Source of the DNA: an uncultured Christensenellaceae bacterium | Lineage (GTDB): Bacteria; Bacillota; Clostridia; Christensenellales; Borkfalkiaceae | Length of the DNA: 64,000 bases | Reading direction: 5' to 3' | NCBI GenBank assembly: GCA_910588695.1 | Contig: CAJUOV010000005.1 | Span: 48,075-112,074 of the forward strand | In this document: positions 17,555 to 24,237 of the stretch, in pieces | Layout of the letters: each line of letters begins with the position of its first letter | Position numbering within the stretch: the stretch's first letter is position 1 | Notes under the pieces: generated by a model | What the model was told of the DNA's origin: nothing | The model's database searches: none | The model's input: the letters and a program-made list of their open reading frames with translations, nothing else | Made by a program: the position numbers and the translations under genes

Positions 17555-17556
17555 AG

Positions 17557-18054
17557 TTACTCCCCGCCCTCCATCAGTCCGAGATCGCGGCACAGTTTTT
17601 CGAGATCGAGCGGTTCTTTCGGACTCAACACGTCGTCCATATTGAAACCGCTGCCGCTCTCCTCTTCGCCGCCCGCGTTCGCGTTCAGCTTCTCGAACAG
17701 CGCGTCGCAGAAAACTTTGAAATCTTTGACTTCCGCCTCGTCGGGATATTTTTCGTTGAGACGCGTGAGAAGCATACGGCACTGCTCGGAGAGTAACACG
17801 AGCTCTCTCGATTTGTTCTCCGCCTCCGCCGCAACCGTTTTTTTGATTGCGTCGCCCGCTTTTTCCGCATTCAAGAGAGCGTCCGTCACGCCGTCGCGCT
17901 CCCCTTCGAGAACCAGCAGACGCGCGAGCAGACGCTTGTTCTCTTCTTTGAGTTCGTCAAACGCCTCTCTGCCCTGACGGACGATCCCGTCATATTCCTC
18001 TTTCAGTCTGCGGACGAGCGCCTTTACTTCTTTTTCGGAATAACGCTTAAACAT
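17557..18054 (-). CDS. DivIVA-like coiled-coil protein
   Basis: 165 residues, acidic and mostly helical. Residues ~5-110 form a continuous coiled coil. The segment ALLNAEKAGDAIKKTV resembles the repeat seen in the C-terminal part of DivIVA proteins, but the N-terminal lipid-binding DivIVA motif is not clear. A DivIVA-like gene next to lspA is a common clostridial arrangement, which supports a role in division or septum placement. It overlaps pncB by 8 bp, and lspA starts 2 bp after its stop. The family assignment is tentative. Confidence 0.6.
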   Translation of the reverse strand: MFKRYSEKEVKALVRRLKEEYDGIVRQGREAFDELKEENKRLLARLLVLEGERDGVTDALLNAEKAGDAIKKTVAAEAENKSRELVLLSEQCRMLLTRLNEKYPDEAEVKDFKVFCDALFEKLNANAGGEEESGSGFNMDDVLSPKEPLDLEKLCRDLGLMEGGE

Positions 18055-19477
18055 TGCCGTTCTCCTCTTCGATCTTCTCGATGAGCTCCTTTTTCAAGGC
18101 AAAGAGCGCGGGAGAAAGATGCACTTTATAGATATGCGGCAGATCGAGCCGCTTATACTCTTCGCGGAAACGGGCAAGTTCTTCTTTGCAGTACTTGCGT
18201 CCGTCCTCTACGGAATAGCGGGGCAAAACGCGCTTTCCGCCGAGAAAAAGAGGCTGCAACAACCGCTTCACGCAGAAACTTCCTTCGTATTTTTTTCTGC
18301 CGCCGTTCAAAACAAGGACAGAGCTCTCGTCCACCGTCTCGCCCGCGCGGGCAAGATAGTCGAAAAGCGCGTAACCCGTCGCTTTATCGTAAATCCTGTA
18401 TCCCTCTTTATAGGCGGGATCGGTCGTCTTGGCTTCCGTATCGGAACGTTTGAGCTTTGGAAGTTCGTCGCCGTTTTCGAATACGGCGCAGAGCTTATAA
18501 ACTCCGCCGAGCGAGGGAAGAGACGCGCTCGTGATGAGTTTTGTGCCTACCCCCCAAACGTCGATCTTCGCCCCCTGTTCTTTGAGCGAACGGATCGTAT
18601 ATTCGTCGAGATCGCCCGATGCGCAGATCTTCACCTCTTCCAAGCCCGCCGAATCGAGCATCTTTCTCGCCTCTTTGGAAAGAAAGGCAAGATCGCCCGA
18701 ATCGATACGGATTCCCTTGGGGGCATGCCCCTTTTCTTTCAGATTTTTCAAAACCGCGATCGCATTCGGCATACCGCTCGAAAGCGTGTCGTAAGTATCG
18801 ACCAACAGCACGCAATCGTCGGGATAGGTCTCCGCATACGCTTCGAACGCTTCCCTCTCGTCTTTGAAATTCATGATCCAACTGTGCGCCATCGTACCCG
18901 AAAGGGGCAGAGAAAACTGCTTCCCCGCGTATACGTTGGAGGTGGAAGCGCAACCGCCGATCATTGCCGCCCGCGCACCGTATACGCCTGCGTCCGCGCC
19001 CTGCGCGCGCCGAAGCCCGAATTCCATGACGGAATCTCCCTTTGCTTCCTGTACGATTTTGGACGCCTTGGTGGCGATCAGCGTTTCGTGATTGATAAAA
19101 TTGAGAAGAGCGGTCTCGACGATCTGCGCCTCGAAAAGAGGCGCGCGCACCGTGAGAATGGGTTCGTTCGGAAATACGATCTCCCCCTCCCGCACCGCTT
19201 TGACAGTTCCCGTAAATCTGAATTTTGCAAGATACCGCAGAAATTCCCTGGAAAAAAGATTCAGAGACGAAAGATATGCAATATCGTCTTTTTCAAAAAG
19301 GAGATTTTCAAGATATTCCGCCGCTTCTTCCATACCTGCCGCCACGGAATAAGAAATGAGATCGTTGGGGCGGAAAAAGAGATCGAACGCCGCTTCCCGT
19401 TCGCAGAGACCGCGGTCAAAATATCCCTGCCCCATCGTAAGTTCGTACAAATCCGTGAGCAACGAAAAATTCCTCAT
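18047..19477 (-). CDS. pncB: Nicotinate phosphoribosyltransferase
   Basis: 476 residues. It converts nicotinate and PRPP (with ATP) to NaMN, the entry to Preiss-Handler salvage. The N-terminal LLTDLYELTMGQGYF is the family signature, and GTMAHSWIMNF carries the His that is phosphorylated. MEFGLRRAQG and the substrate-site loop DTYDTLSSG are also intact. The start overlaps the lgt stop by 4 nt. With nadE and the PncC domain of CinA in the neighbouring operon, it completes a local set of pyridine-nucleotide genes. Confidence 0.95.
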   Translation of the reverse strand: MRNFSLLTDLYELTMGQGYFDRGLCEREAAFDLFFRPNDLISYSVAAGMEEAAEYLENLLFEKDDIAYLSSLNLFSREFLRYLAKFRFTGTVKAVREGEIVFPNEPILTVRAPLFEAQIVETALLNFINHETLIATKASKIVQEAKGDSVMEFGLRRAQGADAGVYGARAAMIGGCASTSNVYAGKQFSLPLSGTMAHSWIMNFKDEREAFEAYAETYPDDCVLLVDTYDTLSSGMPNAIAVLKNLKEKGHAPKGIRIDSGDLAFLSKEARKMLDSAGLEEVKICASGDLDEYTIRSLKEQGAKIDVWGVGTKLITSASLPSLGGVYKLCAVFENGDELPKLKRSDTEAKTTDPAYKEGYRIYDKATGYALFDYLARAGETVDESSVLVLNGGRKKYEGSFCVKRLLQPLFLGGKRVLPRYSVEDGRKYCKEELARFREEYKRLDLPHIYKVHLSPALFALKKELIEKIEEENGNV

Positions 19478-20547
19478 TCACTGTCCCCGTTATGATCGTT
19501 ATTATTCTCGGGTGGTTTTTCGGATGTATCTTCGGTTTGTTTTTCGGATTTCTTCTTTTTGCGCTCCTCTTTCGGAGGGCGGGGCGGATAATTACTTCCG
19601 AACATGTTGATCTTGCTGAAATAAGGCTCGTCGTTCTTATAGGGCGTCAGATAATTCGTAATCCCGCAGGGGTCTCCCCTTTTGCTGCCGACAAAACTCC
19701 CCTCTTTCAAAAAGTTAAAGATCATCAAGAGCATGCACGCCGCGATCCCCAGCCCCACCATCAGAATGGAAAAGAGGTGCGACCAAGGCACGCCGCCGCG
19801 GCTTAGAATATATTCGGGATCGCGCAACGGCTCCATAACCGTGCGTACCGCGCCGTACCACACGAAATAGAGACAGGTCGCAAGCCCGTTCGGTTTCTTT
19901 TTACGATACCACATAAAGGTAAACAAGAGCGCCCAACCGATCATGTTGAAGAACATTTCATAAAAGAAAAACGCGTAGTGCCATGTGGCGTTGGGATCGG
20001 AAAACGACTTTACGCCGAAATATCCGCTTAAATTGCTGATCGGAACGGCGAACGGGAACCACTGCATGGAAGGGTCCGTTACCACGCCGCCGTACACTTC
20101 CGCATTGAAAAAATTCCCCCATCTGCCGAGCGCCTGCGCAATAAGGATATTTACGACCACACAGTCCGCCGCCCGCAGAAAGTCGACCTTTTTGATGAGA
20201 CAGACCACGAATCCCGCGCCCACACCGCCGATCACGCCGCCCGTGATCGACATTCCGCCCTGACGGAATTCAAAGAAGCGGGCGATCCCGAGATTCTCGT
20301 CCGTAAGGCAGGAAAAAAGCCTCGCGCCGACGATCGCCGTAGGAATGCAGACGATAAAGAGAAGAAAGATAAAATCGGGGGACATATTCCGCCGTTTCAT
20401 GAGCAGCGCGGAAAGAGTTGCCGCAAGCAGCATTCCCGCCACGATACAGAGGGCGTAAAAATAAATTTCCAACCCGAAAATATAGATTCCCCGTCCGTCG
20501 GGCGAGAACCCGAAGAGCGGATTGTTTGCAAGAAGAGACAACGACAT
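19474..20547 (-). CDS. lgt: Prolipoprotein diacylglyceryl transferase
   Basis: 357 residues with seven predicted membrane helices. It transfers diacylglycerol from phosphatidylglycerol to the lipobox Cys. The Lgt signature GRWGNFFNAEVYG and GGMSITGGVIGG are present. The last ~75 residues form a hydrophilic Lys/Glu/Pro/Asn-rich tail not found in short Lgt proteins. The ATG has AAGGGGA upstream. It is the first gene of lgt-pncB-divIVA-like-lspA-rluD-pyrR, so lipoprotein acylation and cleavage are transcribed together. Confidence 0.96.
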   Translation of the reverse strand: MSLSLLANNPLFGFSPDGRGIYIFGLEIYFYALCIVAGMLLAATLSALLMKRRNMSPDFIFLLFIVCIPTAIVGARLFSCLTDENLGIARFFEFRQGGMSITGGVIGGVGAGFVVCLIKKVDFLRAADCVVVNILIAQALGRWGNFFNAEVYGGVVTDPSMQWFPFAVPISNLSGYFGVKSFSDPNATWHYAFFFYEMFFNMIGWALLFTFMWYRKKKPNGLATCLYFVWYGAVRTVMEPLRDPEYILSRGGVPWSHLFSILMVGLGIAACMLLMIFNFLKEGSFVGSKRGDPCGITNYLTPYKNDEPYFSKINMFGSNYPPRPPKEERKKKKSEKQTEDTSEKPPENNNDHNGDSE

Positions 20548-20574
20548 AGCTTCCCCTTAAAGATTCTTTCATTC

Positions 20575-20604
20575 ATTATAACACTCATAAGAAAGAAAAG
20601 TCAA
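20575..20604 (-). promoter_or_regulatory. Promoter of the lgt-pyrR operon
   Basis: TTGACT (20604-20599), an 18-nt spacer and TATAAT (20580-20575) on the minus strand. The -35 box lies inside the stem of the terminator that ends the upstream folT transcript. Confidence 0.75.
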
Positions 20605-20621
20605 CCCCGTAAGGTTGACTT
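20598..20621 (-). terminator. Terminator of the folT transcript
   Basis: The stem 20598-20606 / 20613-20621 with a 6-nt loop is followed on the minus strand by a TTTTC tract. It shares bases with the lgt -35 box. Confidence 0.75.
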
Positions 20622-20652
20622 CCTTGAATTTTTTCCGCAATCTTTGTCGACG

Positions 20653-21318
20653 TCAATTCAAATCGAGTTTGAGCGGTTTGATCGCTTTCAAAAGAGGCAC
20701 CACCGCAAAGAGCAGAGCGTAGTTTGCAAGACTGTTCCATATCTGCCCCAGAATGAAGAACCGGATCACAAGGTAGATCCCGTAAGTCTGTCTGCCGCCG
20801 AAGCGTTCTTCGAACGCCGCCAAAACGTTTTTGGGCATATACAGTTTAAGACCGATATAGTACATTCCCGTACTGTTGATCCCCACAGAACAAATCAACA
20901 GCGTCGCCGCGCAGATGATCGCAAGTTTGACGTATACGCTGCCCTTAAAACGTAAGGGAAGATACATCACGAGTCCTGCGATAAGCGCCATTGTGGCGCA
21001 CGAGAGAGCGACCCACCAATAATAGGGATAACCCATGCTGTTGACGGCATACCCTATTCCGTCTCCTAAAAACACCGCTAAAAACCCGAATAACGGTCCG
21101 ACCATAATCCCCGCAAGCACGGACGAGACGATGGTCAGAGAAAACTGTACCGTCGCGAACTTGATCTCGAACATGTTCGTTGCGATGCACAGCGCCGCGA
21201 TTACGCCGAGATAGGCGATTTTCTTTGCGATCGTCTTGTCGGCGAGCGCTTGGGAAAAGAGCAATCTTTTCCACAGAGTGACTTCCTGCTTTTCTTTTGT
21301 TTGGGCTTCAAAAGACAT
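20653..21318 (-). CDS. folT: ECF transporter S component, probable folate carrier FolT
   Basis: 221 residues. After ~30 cytoplasmic residues there are six hydrophobic helices. The segment with AGIMVGPLFGFLAVFLGDG has the small-residue pattern of S components in the folate/QueT-like group. S components bind a vitamin and pair with the shared EcfA/EcfT module, which is not encoded here. The assignment to folate rests mainly on the tetrahydrofolate riboswitch directly upstream. The SD (GGGAGG) is within the 3' arm of a hairpin just before the ATG. Confidence 0.82.
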   Translation of the reverse strand: MSFEAQTKEKQEVTLWKRLLFSQALADKTIAKKIAYLGVIAALCIATNMFEIKFATVQFSLTIVSSVLAGIMVGPLFGFLAVFLGDGIGYAVNSMGYPYYWWVALSCATMALIAGLVMYLPLRFKGSVYVKLAIICAATLLICSVGINSTGMYYIGLKLYMPKNVLAAFEERFGGRQTYGIYLVIRFFILGQIWNSLANYALLFAVVPLLKAIKPLKLDLN

Positions 21319-21324
21319 AAAAAA

Positions 21325-21342
21325 ACCTCCCGTGAGAGAGGT
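21325..21342 (-). promoter_or_regulatory. Expression-platform hairpin covering the folT ribosome-binding site
   Basis: On the minus strand ACCTCTC pairs with GGGAGGT (7 bp with one G-U), followed by T6-7 and then the ATG. The 3' arm is the only Shine-Dalgarno sequence. The hairpin could therefore block initiation, or end transcription as a terminator, when the riboswitch is bound. Confidence 0.65.
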
Positions 21343-21377
21343 CCGCCTGAAAATTGCGCATGATGAGATTTTGCGCG

Positions 21378-21475
21378 TTGGAGCGGACGCGCCGCGGCAC
21401 CGCAGGAAAAAATCCTTTCGTTTGCGGACAACGTCCCGTTCCGCAACACTTAACGCGCCTTGGCTACTCTACTCA
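21378..21475 (-). ncRNA. Tetrahydrofolate (THF) riboswitch aptamer
   Basis: The minus-strand RNA contains the conserved elements of the folT-type THF aptamer in order: a GAGTAG 5' strand, GCGTTAAGTG (21456-21447), GGGACGTTG, AACGAA, TGCGGTG (21404-21398) and the closing CCGCTCC (21386-21380). The pairing TTGCGG/CCGCAA forms the internal arm. The match to the well-studied Streptococcus mutans folT RNA is extensive by eye. It lies between a promoter and the ECF S component, as expected for folate uptake control. Confidence 0.9.
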
Positions 21476-21478
21476 TTC

Positions 21479-21507
21479 AATATAACATATCCGCGAAAGA
21501 AAAGCAA
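21479..21507 (-). promoter_or_regulatory. Promoter of the THF riboswitch-folT transcript
   Basis: TTGCTT (21507-21502), a 17-nt spacer and TATATT (21484-21479), placing the transcript start at the first bases of the aptamer. Confidence 0.65.
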
Positions 21508-21548
21508 CGAAATTACATAGTTTTTTCAAAATAAAAAATACTTTTAAT

Positions 21549-22238
21549 ATGGTACTCGTAACGATACGCACAGCGATCATCTTTATCGTTCTGCTCGTCA
21601 TCATGCGCTTGATGGGAAAAAGACAAATCGGAGAAATGCAGCCTTTCGAGCTCGTGATCACTCTTCTGATCGCGGAACTCGCCTGCATTCCCATGGCAGA
21701 CGTCTCCATTCCGCTTTTGTACGGTATTATTTCCGTACTCACAATCTTTGTCCTGCACGAGATCATGACCCTTTTGGATCTGAAAATCAAACCGCTCAAA
21801 TCCTTCATCAGCGGAAAACCGAGCGTAGTCGTCAACAAAAACGGGATCGACGACTATCAGTTGAAACGCAACAATCTCGACGTCTCCGACCTCATCGAAT
21901 CTCTTCGCTCGGCAGGATATTTTTCACTCGACGCGGTAGACTACGCTCTGTACGAAGCTAACGGAACCTTTTCCGCGCTCCCCAAACAGGACTACGAACA
22001 AATGCAGACTTCCCTGCCCATCGTGATCATCGACAACGGAAAATACGATCAGAAAAACCTTGAAATCACCGGACTCGAACAGTCTTTTTTCGACGGGATA
22101 CTCGAAGAAAAAAAGGTGAAAAAGGCAAAAGACGTACTTGTTCTGACCGCCGACGGCACAGGCAAACTCTATCTGCAAGTCAAAAAACGCAAATTCGAAA
22201 CCTTCAAAGTCGAATATCCGGAGGGGAAGGTATGGTAA
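21549..22238 (+). CDS. YetF family membrane protein (DUF421)
   Basis: 229 residues. The N-terminal ~85 residues hold three helices with the DUF421 hallmark MRLMGKRQIGEMQPFELVI. The rest is a soluble alpha/beta domain typical of YetF/YdfS proteins. Family members are widespread in spore formers and some are linked to spore germination or envelope properties, but the biochemistry is unknown. No Shine-Dalgarno sequence precedes the ATG; AATACT lies 6 nt upstream and could be a -10 box of a leaderless mRNA. It overlaps the following DUF4363 gene by 7 bp, a pairing seen often in Firmicutes. Confidence 0.88.
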   Translation: MVLVTIRTAIIFIVLLVIMRLMGKRQIGEMQPFELVITLLIAELACIPMADVSIPLLYGIISVLTIFVLHEIMTLLDLKIKPLKSFISGKPSVVVNKNGIDDYQLKRNNLDVSDLIESLRSAGYFSLDAVDYALYEANGTFSALPKQDYEQMQTSLPIVIIDNGKYDQKNLEITGLEQSFFDGILEEKKVKKAKDVLVLTADGTGKLYLQVKKRKFETFKVEYPEGKVW

Positions 22239-22609
22239 AGTCCCTTACGGCAATTTTCGTATCGCTTGCGTTGCTCTTGGGCGCGGGGCTCTTCGAATGG
22301 TTCTATGTGGAGGATCAGTTTTCCTCCTTCGGGAAAGAGGTCGAAACGCTCGTTCTCAAAACGCAGGCGGAAGAGGCGAATGTCGAGGACGCGAAAGCCG
22401 TGCAGGTCTCGTGGGACAAACGCAAAGACCGCCTTCATATCTGGATCCCGCATAACGACATCGCCCGCCTGGACGAACACCTTGCCGAAGCGGTGCGCCT
22501 GATCGGCGAAAAGGAATATTCGCTTGCAAGCGCAAAGCTCGAAATCGTTCTGCATATGTCGAAGTGCCTTCCGGGAACCTACCGTCCCGAAATCGGAAAC
22601 GTTTTATAA
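22232..22609 (+). CDS. DUF4363 family protein
   Basis: 125 residues. A single N-terminal membrane helix or uncleaved signal (residues ~3-22) precedes an extracellular all-helical domain of the DUF4363 type, containing WDKRKDRLHIWIPHNDI. The family usually sits beside a DUF421 gene, as here, and may act with it at the membrane. Function is unknown. The start has GGAGGGGAAGG directly upstream, inside the yetF coding region, so the two are translationally linked. Confidence 0.82.
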   Translation: MVKSLTAIFVSLALLLGAGLFEWFYVEDQFSSFGKEVETLVLKTQAEEANVEDAKAVQVSWDKRKDRLHIWIPHNDIARLDEHLAEAVRLIGEKEYSLASAKLEIVLHMSKCLPGTYRPEIGNVL

Positions 22610-22641
22610 CGCTTCCGACCGCATGATTTTAACGACGTAAC

Positions 22642-22677
22642 AAAGGGAACCGCGCTTTATGCGCGGCCCCCTTTATA
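22642..22677. terminator. Bidirectional terminator between DUF4363 and the lipoprotein gene
   Basis: A near-perfect inverted repeat (AAAGGG..CCGCG / CGCGG..CCCTTT) with T-rich flanks sits between two convergent genes. Confidence 0.75.
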
Positions 22678-22685
22678 TGATTTAT

Positions 22686-23432
22686 TTATTCCGAAACTTC
22701 GGGGCGCGTTACGCTCTGCCCGCCGTAAGTAATGTAAAATAACTCCTCGGCATAACTTATCTCTTTTTCTCCTACAATTTCATCGTCTTCGTTATATTCA
22801 AGTTCTATCAACGTGAAATAACATTTTACCGCCTTTAACTTTCCTTCCGCAAATTTAACGACTAACTTTATTTCCTCAATTGTGCTGTCCCCCTCACGCT
22901 TCGTAAGAGTATAACCCTTTTCTTCCGTACTGTATATAAAATCGGAGTATGTGCCCGAATCGGATATAATTGAGGCACAAGAATCAATCCAATAAAACGC
23001 CAACACATAGTCCGATACCTCCGTGCCGACGACCCATTTATCGTCCGTCATTTTATTTTTTTCCAAATACTCCCCGATTACGCTGTCGTAGTAATAATAA
23101 CCGGTCTCTTCATTTCCCATTTCGGAATCGATACTGAGTGACATATAATCTTTATTGTCGGCATGAATACTTTGCACCGTTGTTGTGAAGGAACCGCCGC
23201 CGTCCTCTCTCTCATCCAACGTATAAACATAGTTGACTTTGAAATTCCCATACGCGTCGGACTCCTTGTTCCATACCGCGTTCCAAACTTCTTCCGTCAC
23301 CTCTTCGCCCGTAAGTGCGTCGATTTTTTTGCCGACGTCGGTCTCTCCTTCTCCGCACGCCGCAAAACCGAAGCACATTGCGCCCGCAAGCATAATGCTT
23401 GCCACTGTTGAAATCACTGCTCTTTGTTTCAT
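22686..23432 (-). CDS. Putative lipoprotein of unknown function
   Basis: 248 residues. The signal peptide ends at lipobox FAAC (Cys at residue ~26), so the protein is anchored on the outer face of the membrane. The mature part is acidic and rich in Tyr, Glu and Asp, with many beta-type segments (VNYVYTLDEREDGG; ETGYYYYDSVIGEY). LTGEEVTEEVWNAVWNKE near residue 38 recalls a segment found in lipoproteins of gut Clostridia, but I cannot name a family. Codons are more AT-rich than in neighbouring genes, suggesting accessory status. The SD is AAGGAG. It is expressed from a promoter whose spacer contains nine consecutive G residues. Confidence 0.8.
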   Translation of the reverse strand: MKQRAVISTVASIMLAGAMCFGFAACGEGETDVGKKIDALTGEEVTEEVWNAVWNKESDAYGNFKVNYVYTLDEREDGGGSFTTTVQSIHADNKDYMSLSIDSEMGNEETGYYYYDSVIGEYLEKNKMTDDKWVVGTEVSDYVLAFYWIDSCASIISDSGTYSDFIYSTEEKGYTLTKREGDSTIEEIKLVVKFAEGKLKAVKCYFTLIELEYNEDDEIVGEKEISYAEELFYITYGGQSVTRPEVSE

Positions 23433-23464
23433 TTTTTTTGTCTCCTTATTCTTTCAATACCGCC

Positions 23465-23495
23465 ATTATACCCCCCCCCGTTATATTATTGTCAA
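23465..23495 (-). promoter_or_regulatory. Consensus promoter with a poly-G9 spacer (possible phase-variable promoter)
   Basis: On the minus strand TTGACA (23495-23490) and TATAAT (23470-23465) are both perfect consensus. They are separated by 19 nt, of which the nine bases next to the -10 box are all G (23479-23471). Seven G would give the optimal 17-nt spacing. The start codon lies 32 nt downstream of the -10 box. Confidence 0.8.
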
Positions 23496-23569
23496 ACGTT
23501 TTATCATGATTTTATCAAATTTTTTGAATCATTCGTTGTAAAACGTCATATTTTGCACATACTGTCATT

Positions 23570-23710
23570 ATGAAAAAATCAGATAAGAAAAAAACAAACA
23601 AAAAAAGCGCGGACAACCTTCGTTATCCGCACAATCCTCATTACTCTATGATTTATCCGAGTTCCCAGAAGAGGGACGACGATAACATTACGACGAGCAA
23701 CGAATCTTAA
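23570..23710 (+). CDS. Possible 46-residue basic small protein
   Basis: An open frame of 46 codons encodes a Lys-rich N-terminus (KKSDKKKTNKK), a middle with RYPHNPHYSMIYPSS and an acidic, Asn/Thr-rich end. There is no SD; CATACT lies 6 nt before the ATG with TTGTAA 16 nt further upstream, so a leaderless transcript is possible. Its last 4 nt overlap the end of the convergent CotF gene. The proximity to coat genes and the composition would suit a small spore protein, but this is inference, and the frame may be chance. Confidence 0.4.
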   Translation: MKKSDKKKTNKKSADNLRYPHNPHYSMIYPSSQKRDDDNITTSNES

Positions 23711-24000
23711 CCGGCGTTGACCTCTTTCAGCACCTTTTTGAACATTTCCGTTTTTTGGTCGATCATCGGTTTCTGCGCGGGCTGAACGTCGTAGTAACCG
23801 CGGGCGAGCATCTGTTCGAACACCGTGAACTGCGTGTCCGCGGTCGAGGTGTAATTCTTTAAGATTTCTTTGCGGAAAGGCTTGCAGCTCCCTTCGATGA
23901 CCGCCGCCGAATAGTAGCTCATCAAAAGTTTTTCCGCGTCAAGCATATCTTGAAGCGCGTCTTTTTCGTTCAGAGTAGTGTCTTTTTTAGAAAGTTTCAT
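23707..24000 (-). CDS. CotF-like spore coat protein
   Basis: 97 residues, all helical. The Coat F signature is clear: LNEKDALQDMLDAEKLLMSYY followed by EGSCKPFRKEILKNY and ending in ARGYYDVQPAQ. CotF-domain proteins are ferritin-like helical bundles found in the spore coat. The ATG shares a base with the stop of the preceding 64-residue gene (TAATG), so the two are translationally coupled. Its presence is direct evidence for sporulation capacity. Confidence 0.9.
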   Translation of the reverse strand: MKLSKKDTTLNEKDALQDMLDAEKLLMSYYSAAVIEGSCKPFRKEILKNYTSTADTQFTVFEQMLARGYYDVQPAQKPMIDQKTEMFKKVLKEVNAG

Positions 24001-24194
24001 TACTTTTTCCCTCCCAGAAGCGTAAACAGCGCCGAGAACCGCGCCGCATGCGCGTCCGCTATGCGGTTCATCTCTTCCGCAAGCGCCGCGTCCGTCAAAG
24101 TATGCGCGTAGACCCTCGCCTTTTTGCAGGCGATCTCTTCCCCTGTGAGAATGTGCGAAAGCACGTCTAAGTCTTTCGCCGTCAGATTGTTCAT
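24000..24194 (-). CDS. Small helical partner of CotF
   Basis: 64 residues forming two predicted amphipathic helices (DLDVLSHILTGEEIACKKARVY; DAALAEEMNRIADAHAARF). Small genes of this type commonly precede CotF in clostridial genomes, and the pattern resembles half of a ferritin-like bundle. It probably forms a complex with the CotF protein. The SD GGAGGAGG is in the 3' arm of a strong hairpin immediately upstream. I do not know a characterised homologue. Confidence 0.75.
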   Translation of the reverse strand: MNNLTAKDLDVLSHILTGEEIACKKARVYAHTLTDAALAEEMNRIADAHAARFSALFTLLGGKK

Positions 24195-24195
24195 A

Positions 24196-24233
24196 TAAAA
24201 ACCTCCTCCGTCCTGTTATCGACGAAGGAGGTT
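24196..24233 (-). terminator. nth terminator hairpin that contains the coat-gene ribosome-binding site
   Basis: A 12-bp stem with one mismatch (24201-24212 / 24221-24232) is followed on the minus strand by T5. The 3' arm carries GGAGGAGG, the only SD of the 64-residue gene that starts at 24194. On the plus strand a T8 run follows. Confidence 0.7.
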
Positions 24234-24237
24234 TTTT

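Noticed and set aside
23471..23479. G9 tract as a pure sequencing artefact
   Set aside because: Homopolymer error cannot be excluded for the exact count, but the flanking perfect -35 and -10 boxes make a real tract of about this length likely; kept as a finding with read-depth as the test.
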